Notes under the pieces: generated by a model
What the model saw: the letters and a program-made list of their open reading frames with translations, nothing else
Told to the model about the DNA's origin: nothing
The model's database searches: none
Shown: in pieces, positions 31,773 through 41,125 of the stretch
Layout of the letters: each line of letters begins with the position of its first letter
Numbering within the stretch: position 1 is the first letter of the stretch
Made by a program: the position numbers and the translations under genes
Origin: Anabaenopsis elenkinii CCIBt3563
Lineage (GTDB): Bacteria > Cyanobacteriota > Cyanobacteriia > Cyanobacteriales > Nostocaceae
Assembly: GCF_015245355.1 (NCBI RefSeq)
Contig: NZ_CP063311.1
Coordinates: 1,511,217-1,575,216, forward strand
DNA: 64,000 bases
Reading direction: 5' to 3'

Positions 31773-32521
31773 CAGTGTTTCTGGGGTTGAATATTTAACT
31801 TTAATGCTAACTGCTGGCGCATTTCTTGAAAGGGTTTATCCCATACAGGGGAGGTCTCCCAATTCCATGCTGCCACAGGTATCAGGTTTTGCCTAGCTAA
31901 AGAGGTTAGTAGCAGGCGTTCATCTTCCGGTTCCCGGGAAAAATCGAAGGGGTTACGGTATCCCGTATGAGAAAGATTATAAGATGTCAACTGACCATAG
32001 TTAATGTGTTTGATCAGTTTTTCACCCTTGATCAGCAACTCCTCTAAAAAAACTAAACTAAAAGGCTCGGAATTTGAACGAGTTTCTGGTTCTCTTTGTA
32101 CCCATCTTGCCCAATCAAACCCATAGATAAAATCGTGAACGTAGCGGAAGCGAATTTCTTTGTTGATGCCGAATAGCTCAATCAGCAACACCATTTTATC
32201 ACCAAAGGATTCTAAAAAAGATATAGAACCCACATCAGCTACTAAAGCCTGTCTGACCATACTACTCACGATAAAATCAAAATCCCAGAAGATATTTTCT
32301 GGGAAGTTGTGCAACTGGGCTTCAAGTATCAATTTTAAAGTATCTCGCAAAGCTAGAATAAATTCCTCATCTGTGGTCATGCTAGTAATTAACTTTTCCA
32401 GTTCCACAAAACTAGTAATGAAAGTTTTGTCGGGATTGAGAGTTAATGGATTAACAGACTGTTGGGCTAAAATCTCATCTAGGCATTGAAAAGGGTGATT
32501 TCCCTTCCGGTCATGGTTCAT
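31772..32521 (-). CDS. Conserved cyanobacterial hypothetical protein, 249 aa
   Basis: I do not recognise a catalytic motif. The protein is mostly helical, rich in Phe and Leu, with acidic stretches (TSMTTDEEFILALRDTL). It lies between yjbQ and an SDR gene in one direction with overlapping ends. I chose ATG at 32521; the frame extends to TTG at 32587, which would overlap yjbQ by 20 bases. Confidence 0.6.
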   Translation of the reverse strand: MNHDRKGNHPFQCLDEILAQQSVNPLTLNPDKTFITSFVELEKLITSMTTDEEFILALRDTLKLILEAQLHNFPENIFWDFDFIVSSMVRQALVADVGSISFLESFGDKMVLLIELFGINKEIRFRYVHDFIYGFDWARWVQREPETRSNSEPFSLVFLEELLIKGEKLIKHINYGQLTSYNLSHTGYRNPFDFSREPEDERLLLTSLARQNLIPVAAWNWETSPVWDKPFQEMRQQLALKLNIQPQKH

Positions 32522-32567
32522 AAAAACATCAGGGGAGATGGGGACAGAGTTACTAGGTGTCCAGTCC

Positions 32568-32981
32568 CTAGCTGGAGATATGGACAACTAATTCTCTGGT
32601 ATGACTACGCTGACGGTGTTCCCAAATATAAATACCTTGCCAAGTTCCCAGGACTAAATGACCGCGATTAATGGGAATCTGTTCACAAGTATGGGTCAGT
32701 GCAGTGCGGATATGTGCTGGCATATCGTCCGCACCTTCAGCATCGTGAATATATTTACCCGACTCAGGCACAAGTTTAGCCATAAAGTTGGCTAAATCTA
32801 CCAAAACATCCGGGTCGGCATTTTCCTGTATCACTAAACTAGCGGAAGTGTGACGCAAAAACAAGGTACAAAGTCCAGTTTCCACCCCTGATTCTGTAAC
32901 TATAGCCGCAATTTTGGCGGTGATGTTCTGAAAGTTTTTTCCTGTGGTAGAAATTCTGAGTAGTTTTTGGTAGTGAGGCAT
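32568..32981 (-). CDS. YjbQ-family protein (UPF0047), 137 aa
   Basis: Whole-length match to the YjbQ/secondary thiamine-phosphate synthase family: FLRHTSASLVIQENADPDV, DAEGADDMPAHIR and the C-terminal GTWQGIYIWEHR. The conserved His and Glu residues for metal binding are there. The physiological role of the family is not settled. Confidence 0.85.
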   Translation of the reverse strand: MPHYQKLLRISTTGKNFQNITAKIAAIVTESGVETGLCTLFLRHTSASLVIQENADPDVLVDLANFMAKLVPESGKYIHDAEGADDMPAHIRTALTHTCEQIPINRGHLVLGTWQGIYIWEHRQRSHTRELVVHISS

Positions 32982-33121
32982 CTTGATACTATATTGACTT
33001 TTGATTTCATTTTAAGCAAAGGTGAGTGTACCTTGAGGTGCCTTTGATGTTAAAATGGTTTCAATAATTAGTTTCCTCTCAGCGCCATTGGTGACTGAGT
33101 TTACCTATATCAGGTATTTAT

Positions 33122-33349
33122 ATGAATTTATTCATGCAAACGGCCGCGGAAGCAGTAGCCGGGGGTCCCCATTTTCCCTTAGCCTTTACCTTAGTGTATG
33201 TGGTTGGTTTTATTGCTGCTGTCACCATTGGTTCTATAGCTTGGTATAACTCCAAACGCCCCCCCGGTTGGGAAAGCAAAGATCGCCCCGACTTTGTACC
33301 TAAATTGGAAAAAGAAGAAACTCCAGGCTCAGGTAACCCGAACTCTTAA
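33122..33349 (+). CDS. psb35: Photosystem II assembly protein Psb35-like, 75 aa
   Basis: A small protein with one membrane segment (PLAFTLVYVVGFIAAVTIGS, about residues 19-38) followed by AWYNSKRPPGWESKDRPDF and an acidic tail, as in the Ssl2148/Psb35 family of thylakoid proteins. Recognised from memory. A hairpin at 33371-33390 follows. Confidence 0.7.
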   Translation: MNLFMQTAAEAVAGGPHFPLAFTLVYVVGFIAAVTIGSIAWYNSKRPPGWESKDRPDFVPKLEKEETPGSGNPNS

Positions 33350-33370
33350 GTATTACTACTGGGGATGGCT

Positions 33371-33390
33371 AGACGCGATTCATCGCGTCT
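33371..33390 (+). terminator. Inverted repeat AGACGCGAT/ATCGCGTCT after psb35
   Basis: AGACGCGATTCATCGCGTCT pairs 9 on 9 with a two-base loop, between psb35 and the convergent terB. No T-run, but the position suggests transcription ends here. Confidence 0.45.
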
Positions 33391-33400
33391 GCTCAAAGCT

Positions 33401-33820
33401 TTAGTTCTGCACCTCCACCCAGCGACGATACAACTTTTGAATTTGTTTGAGCAACTGTCTATAGTCTGCTTCAGTGCATTGATTCAGCTTCATTGACTCG
33501 TTTTTTGTCAGTAGCCATGCTTCTTCTACACCCACATCATCATCACTATAAATCAATTCACTAATGGCGAAAATCAGATTTTGGTAATCTTCTAGCCTAG
33601 GGCGATCGCCTAGATATTCTCCCAACCAGCGAGAATATTCTCCTGGTTGCACAGGAACTAATTCATATAACCAAGGCTTAATTTCTGGATCACTAGCTAA
33701 CCCTTTTACTTGGGCTATCTCACGCAGATATTGGCGTTCCTCTGGTTCGATTTTACCATCAATCCAAGCCGCAGCAATTAGGATTTTCACTAACTTTTTC
33801 ACCTGGGAATCAGTAACCAT
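33401..33820 (-). CDS. TerB-family protein, 139 aa
   Basis: Helical TerB fold: VKKLVKILIAAAWIDGKIEP, EERQYLREIA and YSDDDVGVEEAWLL carry the paired acidic residues of the family. I chose ATG at 33820 because GGAGG lies eight bases upstream; an earlier ATG at 33883 overlaps the rsmB stop but lacks a ribosome site. Lone TerB proteins are common in cyanobacteria and do not imply tellurite resistance. Confidence 0.75.
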   Translation of the reverse strand: MVTDSQVKKLVKILIAAAWIDGKIEPEERQYLREIAQVKGLASDPEIKPWLYELVPVQPGEYSRWLGEYLGDRPRLEDYQNLIFAISELIYSDDDVGVEEAWLLTKNESMKLNQCTEADYRQLLKQIQKLYRRWVEVQN

Positions 33821-33879
33821 TGCTGCTTCCTCCGCTAGATTGGTAGCTTTCAAGAAAATAGTACAATCCCAAACTGTAT

Positions 33880-35229
33880 TCATTGGCAATTGTTGGTTTT
33901 TCTTAATCGGACCATGAAAAAGCCATCCATGTTTTGTTGATGAGGCCAAACCTTCAGCCAGCCTTCGGGTGTAGAATACCTAACCAGGGGCGAATCAACC
34001 CCGGGGGGCTGAATTTGCCAATGGGGATGGTCAGTCAAAAATCTAGAAATCACCTGTTCATTTTCCGCCGGATGCAGTGTACAAGTGGCATAAACTAGTA
34101 CACCCCCAGGCTTGACAAATTTAGATGTCTGTGCTATTAGTTCTGTTTGCAAAGTCGAGAGTTCCTGGACAGATTCAGGTGTTTGTCGCCAACGTGCATC
34201 GGCGTGGCGGTGTAGAGTTCCCAACCCAGAACAGGGTGCATCTAGTAAGACGCGATCGCCCCTAGAATTAAACTGCGGTAAATTACGACTATCACCTGTG
34301 CAAATACGGACAGATTGTAAATGTAACCGTTGGGCATTCTCCTGCAGTTTCCGCAGACGGGAAGCAGTGCGATCGCAGCCCCAAACTTCCCCCTCATCCC
34401 CCATTAATTCAGCAATATGGGTTGTTTTCCCCCCCGGAGCGGCACAAGCATCAATCACCACCTCACCTGATTGGGGGTTGAGAACATAACCCACAAGTTG
34501 AGCGCTAGCATCTTGCACAGACCACCAACCCTCAGCAAAACCCGGCAGATTTTGGATACCCCCCGTACTCCCAATTAATCGTAAAGCCAGGGGTAAATCC
34601 CGCACCCTGCGAGTTAAAATTCCCACAGACCCCAAAGCCTCCTCAACTTGCCCAATAGAAGCCCGCAGGGGATTAACCCGCAAATCAATTGTAGGTGTTT
34701 GGTTCATCCACTCACAAAGTTGTTCTGTTTGCGCCCAACCCAATTCATCCAACCACACCTGAATGATCCAATCGGGAAAGCTGTATAAAATACCCAAACG
34801 TTCCACAGGATTTTCAGGTAACTTTAAAGGCTCCGGTAACTTCTCACCTAGGCGAATATACTGGCGCAACAGACCATTCACAAAACCCGTCAGACCCGAA
34901 AAACCATTTTCCTTAGCCAACTGCACCGTAGTATTCACAGCCGCCGAAGCAGGGATACGCTCTTGATAACGCAATTGGTATAAACCCAGATGTATAATAA
35001 TGCGGAGGTCTTGGGGTTGTTGATGATACTTTTTAGTCGCCAATTGGTCAATCAAAGCATCAAGAGTGCGTTGCCTCCTCACACTACCATAGACTAATTC
35101 CGTCAGCAAACGGCGATCGTGACTTGGTAAGCTCACCTTTTGCAGCACCCTATTTAAAGCTACATCAGCATAAGCCCCCTTGTGAACATCTCGCAAGGCA
35201 TTAAAAGCTATTTGGCGGGCATTTGTCAT
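33880..35229 (-). CDS. rsmB: 16S rRNA (cytosine-967-C5)-methyltransferase RsmB, 449 aa
   Basis: An N-terminal NusB-like domain (ARQIAFNALRDVHKG) is followed by a methyltransferase with DACAAPGGKTTHIA, LLDAPCSGLGT and the catalytic VYATCTLHPAENE. Length matches the family. Modifies C967 of 16S rRNA. Downstream terB follows 60 bases later on the same strand. Confidence 0.92.
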   Translation of the reverse strand: MTNARQIAFNALRDVHKGAYADVALNRVLQKVSLPSHDRRLLTELVYGSVRRQRTLDALIDQLATKKYHQQPQDLRIIIHLGLYQLRYQERIPASAAVNTTVQLAKENGFSGLTGFVNGLLRQYIRLGEKLPEPLKLPENPVERLGILYSFPDWIIQVWLDELGWAQTEQLCEWMNQTPTIDLRVNPLRASIGQVEEALGSVGILTRRVRDLPLALRLIGSTGGIQNLPGFAEGWWSVQDASAQLVGYVLNPQSGEVVIDACAAPGGKTTHIAELMGDEGEVWGCDRTASRLRKLQENAQRLHLQSVRICTGDSRNLPQFNSRGDRVLLDAPCSGLGTLHRHADARWRQTPESVQELSTLQTELIAQTSKFVKPGGVLVYATCTLHPAENEQVISRFLTDHPHWQIQPPGVDSPLVRYSTPEGWLKVWPHQQNMDGFFMVRLRKTNNCQ

Positions 35230-35375
35230 GAACTAATAACTGTAAAATTCAACCTATCCCCTTTTGCTCCCAGCCATGGGAACTAGACATAATTAACTAC
35301 ATACTGACAATTTTTTAATTCCATTAGTTAACAGCTTACCGCACCGCTGCACCACAACCAACGCCCAACCAAAAC

Positions 35376-36791
35376 TCATAACTCGCAAGACTGGGAAGCA
35401 TTTTCTAAATCAAACTGTGCAAAACTGATTAAAGCTAAATGGGACGGGTTGCGCATCAACTCCTTAGCCAAGAGAAAACCAGAAATTGTCCAAATTTGAT
35501 ATCTTCTGGCCTTTTTGCCCACTAAAACCCCCCGAATACCATCATAATATTCTGGCCAATGATTTTGGCTCAGACGTTCTTGAGCAATGTCCCAAGCCCG
35601 TTGACTCACATCAGTCCTACCTGTTTTTTCAGCCGCAGCAATCAAAAACCACAATAACACAGGCCAACTACCACCATTATGATATGACCAAGGTATATTT
35701 CTGGGGTCACACCCGGTAAAAATTCTGTATTCCTCCTTTTCCACCGCCGGGAAACAGATTTTCATCGGCATTTCTCCCACTAAATCATCCCACTGTTCCT
35801 CAATTAGATTCATAATTGCTTGAGATTGCTGTTCACTGGTAAGACAAGAAAGAATCGCCATCATATTTCCCAGTGCAAAAAATCGAGTATCTAATTGAGA
35901 TGGTCCGACATTACCCGCTAAGTAACCACCATGTTTTGGTAACCAAATAGCCAAATTAGCATAGCGAATAGAATCAGGATAGATATTGAATTGATTAACT
36001 GCTGACTGTCCGTATTCTTCACCCTTAAAGCGGTAAATTGCATTTAATCGCTTCATATCAATCCAATAGTGACGACGAATATGATCTCTTAATATAGGTA
36101 AGCGATTATCAATACCGATGACAATTTTATTATCTCCAGCACAAATCAGCAACTTACGCGCACACCGCAAGGCTGCATAAAATAGGGATTGAATTTCCAA
36201 AGGATAACCGTATATACCCATACGCCGGTAAATCATACAAGCGCCATCGGGAACTAACAGGGTCGGGTACATATCAAATCTGGTCGCCAAGCAAATTTCC
36301 ATAATCAGCATAATTCCTTGCTGGAATTGAGGCTGCAAGGCGAAACTAATATCTTTGCTAGCCTTGACATAAGCGTGTAATATAATTATCCACCATAGAC
36401 AAGAATCAACAGGTGTAACTCTAGCGATCGCATGTTCCCCAAAATCCGCTTCTAAATATTCTTGACCATTGTCTGATACAACCTTAAAGCTCGCTGGTAT
36501 CAAACCTTGTCCAGGTATATAAGCATCCAATTGGTTCTTTTTAGGCTGTAACTTTAAAGTTTCTTCTAAGAAATTACGAACAATATCATATTTACCTTTA
36601 ATTAAAAAAAGTAAAGCGGATGGCACGAAATCTCTAATAAAACAATGGTCATGCTCTAAATCTTTTTTTATCTGATCACAGCTTGTCCGAGTACCCACAG
36701 GACGACCTTGGTAGTAAATAATCGACTTGTCTAAAATTTCCCATGCCTGTTTTTCTAAATCATCAACTATTACTAATTTCTCTCTTTCCAT
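35376..36791 (-). CDS. GH100 alkaline/neutral invertase paralogue lacking the catalytic Asp, 471 aa
   Basis: Tandem paralogue of the gene at 37127, aligned over its whole length without gaps near the active site. GH100 enzymes hydrolyse sucrose to glucose and fructose. In the Anabaena enzyme InvA the catalytic pair is, as I recall, Asp188 and Glu414. With the start at 36791 (same length N-terminus as the paralogue) residue 188 is Tyr (ACMIYRRMG, codon TAC where the sister has GAC) and residue 197 is Tyr instead of His (GIYGYPLEIQ). The Glu in HWPEYYDG is kept. Probably an inactive or altered enzyme. ATG at 36827 is an alternative start. Confidence 0.85.
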   Translation of the reverse strand: MEREKLVIVDDLEKQAWEILDKSIIYYQGRPVGTRTSCDQIKKDLEHDHCFIRDFVPSALLFLIKGKYDIVRNFLEETLKLQPKKNQLDAYIPGQGLIPASFKVVSDNGQEYLEADFGEHAIARVTPVDSCLWWIIILHAYVKASKDISFALQPQFQQGIMLIMEICLATRFDMYPTLLVPDGACMIYRRMGIYGYPLEIQSLFYAALRCARKLLICAGDNKIVIGIDNRLPILRDHIRRHYWIDMKRLNAIYRFKGEEYGQSAVNQFNIYPDSIRYANLAIWLPKHGGYLAGNVGPSQLDTRFFALGNMMAILSCLTSEQQSQAIMNLIEEQWDDLVGEMPMKICFPAVEKEEYRIFTGCDPRNIPWSYHNGGSWPVLLWFLIAAAEKTGRTDVSQRAWDIAQERLSQNHWPEYYDGIRGVLVGKKARRYQIWTISGFLLAKELMRNPSHLALISFAQFDLENASQSCEL

Positions 36792-37126
36792 TCCGAGAAA
36801 TACTCCATTTCGATGGTGTTTTAGCAAGAGATAAAATCTGCTTATTCTCTGCTATAGTTACAATAGTTGTTAATTGAGTGATGAATATATAGACAACTAG
36901 TTTTTGTCCATCCACAAGATATCTAGGACGATATTCAAATCTAACCCAAGATAACCCAATTTTGTGATTTACTTTATTGTCCCATAGCTGCAATTTCAAA
37001 AATGATCACTCAGAGCAATTTAGAGAATAGCAAAAGCAAGATGTAACTACAAAGTAGTTACATCGGACTTTAAACCTTATGTTCATATTGGACTAGTACA
37101 CCTGATTAACCTCATGAGATTTACTA

Positions 37127-38572
37127 TCAAGGTATATAAGGTTCTACACTGCCAATTTCAAACTCACAAGCGCGAGAAACAGCTTCAGGTGGTAATTCAT
37201 CAAAACTCACCAATGATAAATAATTGGGATTATCCATCAGTTCTTTGGCCAACAAGAACCCAGCAATAGTCCAGGTTTGATATTTCCTGGCTTGCTTACC
37301 AATTAGTCGTCCTTTTTTCCCATCATAATATTCTGGCCATTCATCTTCAATCAACCTGGTTTTAGCAATTTCAATAGTCTTTCTGGCTAAACCAGTTTTG
37401 TTGGTTTTCACACCTGCTGCGGCAAACATCCACATTAATACCGGCCAACTACCAGCATTATGATATGACCAAGGGATATTTTTCGGATCACAGCCTGTGA
37501 CAATTCTGTATTCTTCATGTTCTAAGGCTGGGAAACAGATTTTCATAGGCATATCTCCTACTAAATCATCCCATCTTTCCTCAATCAAACTCATAATAGC
37601 TTGTGACTGCTCTTCCGTAGCTAAATCGGAAATAATCGCCATCAGGTTACCCAGAGTAAAGAAACGGGTATCTAATTGAGATGGACCGACATTACCGGCT
37701 AAATAACCACCTTTACGGGGTAGCCACTTGTCTAATTCGTAATAGGGAAGAGAGTCTACATAGATATTAAATAGATTCACAGCACCCTTGCCATACTCTT
37801 CACTCTTGAAACGATAAATTGCATTGAGGCGATGAATATCTATCCAATAATGCTGGCGAATATGAGCGCACAACAGAGGTAAGCGGTTATCAATTGCTGA
37901 GATTATATCCTGATTACCCTGACAAATCAACAGCTCACGAGCGCCACGTAAAGCCCCATAAAATAACACCTGAATTTCCAGAGGATGACCATAAATCCCC
38001 ATACGACGGTCAATCATACAAGCACCATCGGGAACCAACAGCGTCGGGTACATATCAAAGCGATTAGCCAAGCATATTTCCATAATTAACCTGATACCAT
38101 TTTGGAAATCAGGTTGATAGGCGATGGAATAATCCTTAGTAGCCACCACATAAGCACGCAATAAAATAATCCACCATAGACAAGAATCTACTGGAGTGAC
38201 TCTAGCGATCGCATGTTCACCAAAATCAGCTTCTAAATATTCCTCTCCATTGTTGCATACAACTTTAAAGCTAGCAGGAATTAACCCGCGTCCTGGCTTA
38301 TAGGCATCTAATTCTCTTTCTTTAGGCTGTAACTTTAATGTTTCTTCCAGGAAATTCCGAACAATCTCTGTCTTACCTTTAATCAAAAAAATTAACGCTG
38401 AAGAGACAAAATCCCGGATAAAACACTGATCATAATTAAGGGCTTCCACCGATGCATCATAGGCGGCTACAGTTCCCACAGGGCGACCTTGATAATAGAG
38501 AATCGAATTCTCTAGCGCTCTCCATGCTTGTTCTTCTATATTTTCATCTGTTACTAATTCATTTAGTGGCAT
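37127..38572 (-). CDS. inv: Alkaline/neutral invertase (GH100), 481 aa
   Basis: Hydrolyses sucrose in the cytosol. Catalytic residues are intact at the InvA positions: Asp188 in ACMIDRRMG and Glu414 in EWPEYYDG. Other family blocks: [25 protein letters not shown] and [12 protein letters not shown]. The inactive-looking paralogue lies just downstream on the same strand with a 335-base gap. In heterocystous cyanobacteria these enzymes feed sucrose carbon to nitrogen-fixing cells. Confidence 0.92.
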   Translation of the reverse strand: MPLNELVTDENIEEQAWRALENSILYYQGRPVGTVAAYDASVEALNYDQCFIRDFVSSALIFLIKGKTEIVRNFLEETLKLQPKERELDAYKPGRGLIPASFKVVCNNGEEYLEADFGEHAIARVTPVDSCLWWIILLRAYVVATKDYSIAYQPDFQNGIRLIMEICLANRFDMYPTLLVPDGACMIDRRMGIYGHPLEIQVLFYGALRGARELLICQGNQDIISAIDNRLPLLCAHIRQHYWIDIHRLNAIYRFKSEEYGKGAVNLFNIYVDSLPYYELDKWLPRKGGYLAGNVGPSQLDTRFFTLGNLMAIISDLATEEQSQAIMSLIEERWDDLVGDMPMKICFPALEHEEYRIVTGCDPKNIPWSYHNAGSWPVLMWMFAAAGVKTNKTGLARKTIEIAKTRLIEDEWPEYYDGKKGRLIGKQARKYQTWTIAGFLLAKELMDNPNYLSLVSFDELPPEAVSRACEFEIGSVEPYIP

Positions 38573-39334
38573 CGCTAGATTTACTCCATTGAGGGGGGTG
38601 ATTGATTACTAGATGCACCTTGAATGATTTATGCTTTTGTTAGCATAACCAACCCATATTTAGCATATCAAACTGTCTGGTAAAACTAACTTAGAAATAA
38701 TAACTTAATCTACTGATTCCCCTAATAATTCATCTCTAATTAGTTGCTTTTTGATGATTTTTGAGGTAAATCTTCCCTAGGCATTTTTTACCTCAAGCCA
38801 AGTCATGATTCCTAAAAACAGCCATGTAATATACATTCCCAGATTGTTCTGTTTTTGCGTTGGTACATCTCTAACCTGGGTTGACAACAGCAAAATTTAC
38901 CTTTGATAATACTCAAGGTCGGTTTTAACTATTTACGGTACATTTACTCAATCAACATTTAGCCTTGACGCAGTAAATTAGATTATTCCCCTATAACTTC
39001 ATAATTTATAATGTTTTTTCAAAATATGCAATATAAAACTTAAACAACTTTAGATGTTAATACTTCTTTTGACAAGTGTATAATTTAGCTAAATTACCAA
39101 TAATAATCGGAAATTTTGGCAGTAAAGTCGAAAACTATTCAGGGCACACAACATCAGGCAAAGTTGATTTATAACTTTTCAACAGGTAATTTTCATCTTA
39201 GGGAACACACCGAAGGTGGGTCAAACAACATTTGATACATTAATCATCCTTCCCTTTCCAGGAACATGGACAACTTGACAGCCAGTAGAGGTATGGTAAT
39301 AAAAGGGATTCCTATATAAAACCAAAAAATTTAT
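38573..39334. other. Intergenic region between divergent invertase and bciB genes
   Basis: 762 AT-rich bases. Visible items: an inverted repeat TTGAGGTAAA (38761-38770) / TTTACCTCAA (38787-38796), and an internal MITE fragment at about 39176-39246 (AACAGGTAATTTTCATCTTA, then ACATTTGATACATTAATCAT) without its ends. No gene recognised. Promoters for both flanking genes must lie here. Confidence 0.6.
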
Positions 39335-40528
39335 ATGACCTCAGTTTCTCCCCATAAAAAAGCCAAAGCCCTGAAACCGACTAGCCGCCGCCCCGCCAAA
39401 GAATTGTGTAGCGAGTGCGGGCTATGTGATACATATTATATTCACTATGTCAAAGAAGCCTGCGCGTTTATTAATCAACAGATAGACAGACTCGAAGAAC
39501 AAACCCATAAGCGATCGCGCGACCTAGAGAACGAAAACGAACTGTACTTTGGGGTGCATCAAGACATGATAGCCGCCCGGAAACAGCAGCCAATAGAAGG
39601 CGCCCAATGGACAGGTATTGTTAGTAGTATTGCCATTGAAATGCTCAACCGCGGCCTAGTAGAAGGGGTTGTCTGTGTGCAGAACAGCAAAGAAGACCGC
39701 TTTCAACCCATGCCAATTATCGCCCGTACCCCAGAAGAAATACTGGCAGCCAGAGTAAATAAACCAACATTATCCCCCAACCTTTCCGTTTTAGAACAAA
39801 TAGAAAAATCGGGGATGAAAAAGTTATTAGTAATTGGTGTAGGTTGTCAGATTCAAGCCCTCAGAGCCGTAGAAAAACAACTAGGGTTAGAAAAACTGTA
39901 TGTTTTAGGCACACCCTGCGTAGATAACGTCAACCGGGCTGGACTGCAAAAATTCTTAGAAACCACCAGCCGCTCACCAGAAACAGTGGTACATTATGAA
40001 TTCATGCAAGATTTTCGCATTCACTTCAAACATCAAGACGGCTCCATCGAGAAAGTACCATTTTTTGGCTTAAAAACCAATCAACTCAAAGATGTCTTTG
40101 CCCCCTCCTGCATGACCTGCTTTGACTACGTCAACTCCCTAGCAGACCTAGTTGTAGGTTACATGGGCGCGCCCTTTGGCTGGCAATGGATTTTAGTCAG
40201 AAATGATACAGGTAAAGAAATGCTCGACTTAGTGCAACAGCAATTAGACACCCAGCCAGTCATGTCCGCAGGGAACCGTAAACAAGCAGTACAGCAGAGT
40301 ATTCCCGCTTACGACAAAGGAGTAACACTACCCATGTGGGCGGCAAAACTCATGGGTGTAGTCATAGAAAAAATCGGACCCAAGGGTTTAGAGTATGGGC
40401 GGTTTTCCATTGACTCCCATTTTACGCGGAATTATTTGTATGTGAAGCGCAATTATCCGGAGAAGTTAGAGGCTCATGTGCCAGAGTTTGCGAAGAGGAT
40501 TGTAGGGCAGTATAAATTACCAGATTGA
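39335..40528 (+). CDS. bciB: Divinyl (proto)chlorophyllide 8-vinyl reductase, BciB type, 397 aa
   Basis: Matches the F420-hydrogenase beta-subunit-like family that serves as the 8-vinyl reductase of chlorophyll synthesis in cyanobacteria (slr1923 type). Iron-sulphur cysteines are seen in LCSECGLCDTYYIHYVKEAC (spread over about residues 24-43), GVGCQIQALRA, GTPCVDN and SCMTCFDYVN. Uses ferredoxin and FAD in the family. Length is typical. Confidence 0.85.
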   Translation: MTSVSPHKKAKALKPTSRRPAKELCSECGLCDTYYIHYVKEACAFINQQIDRLEEQTHKRSRDLENENELYFGVHQDMIAARKQQPIEGAQWTGIVSSIAIEMLNRGLVEGVVCVQNSKEDRFQPMPIIARTPEEILAARVNKPTLSPNLSVLEQIEKSGMKKLLVIGVGCQIQALRAVEKQLGLEKLYVLGTPCVDNVNRAGLQKFLETTSRSPETVVHYEFMQDFRIHFKHQDGSIEKVPFFGLKTNQLKDVFAPSCMTCFDYVNSLADLVVGYMGAPFGWQWILVRNDTGKEMLDLVQQQLDTQPVMSAGNRKQAVQQSIPAYDKGVTLPMWAAKLMGVVIEKIGPKGLEYGRFSIDSHFTRNYLYVKRNYPEKLEAHVPEFAKRIVGQYKLPD

Positions 40529-40533
40529 CCTCT

Positions 40534-40555
40534 CCCCGCCCATTTATGGGCGGGG
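40534..40555. terminator. Perfect 10-bp hairpin shared by bciB 3' end and TnpB element right end
   Basis: CCCCGCCCAT and ATGGGCGGGG with a two-base loop. On the minus strand it follows the tnpB stop as TAGAATCCCC...GGGGAGAGGTCAA, the usual right end of this transposon type. It also lies just behind bciB and could end its transcript. Confidence 0.7.
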
Positions 40556-40558
40556 ATT

Positions 40559-41125
40559 CTAAACTGTTGCTACCAGAAGGGCTAAAGCCGCTTCCCGCCG
40601 CTTTTTAGTTTTGGTTTCCCAGATGCGATATCTGGTAGCGAGGGTCAAAACTCGCCTACAGACCTTGACCAGATTTAAATCTAGTTGTGTCTCTACTTTG
40701 CGAAGAATATTCGCAGCACCATTCAAATCAGCGTTGATTAATTCACCTGCACCAGTGCAATAGATTCCGCGATTTACTCGTTTTCCACTTGGTATCCACC
40801 CTTCAGGTTTTGCGCCGAAAATAGGTAGAAAGTCACCATCTAAAAAACTAGCTTTACTGGTATAGGACTCTTCGGTTTCAACAAATTTGATGCTGTAGTA
40901 TTCGCACAGTTGTTTAACTCGTTCCTTTAATTTAGCTGTTGGTATTTGTACAAAAGATTGAGTTGTTTTACCCAACTTTGCTTCTTGTCTCTGTCCTTGA
41001 TTCCACCCAAAAACAACTGTACCAATTTTGTATTTAATGCAGTAGTCAACAACTAATCTAGCTGCTTTATTTACAGCATCTCTCACTTGTCGGTTACGCT
41101 CCCGCCAAGTTCTGGTAAATCTCAC
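40559..41125 (-). pseudogene. tnpB: C-terminal remnant of IS200/IS605-family TnpB
   Basis: About 188 codons match the second half of an OrfB/TnpB protein: KYKIGTVVFGWNQGQRQ, FVQIPTAKLKERVKQLCEYY, VETEESYTSKASFLDGD and INADLNGAANILRK. The N-terminal half, with the first RuvC Asp, is missing; the frame begins where the 3' end of the next gene (41122) lies, so a deletion fused them. VVFGWN replaces the usual catalytic Glu motif, as in lineages where the Glu has moved to TEESYTS. Not functional as it stands, but the right end and omega-RNA region are intact. Confidence 0.8.

Noticed and set aside
33401..33820. Tellurite-resistance operon
   Set aside because: Only a lone TerB-fold gene is present, with no terC, terD or terZ nearby.
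33821..33949. Longer N-terminus for TerB
   Set aside because: Overlaps rsmB and lacks a ribosome site, while ATG 33820 has GGAGG at good spacing.
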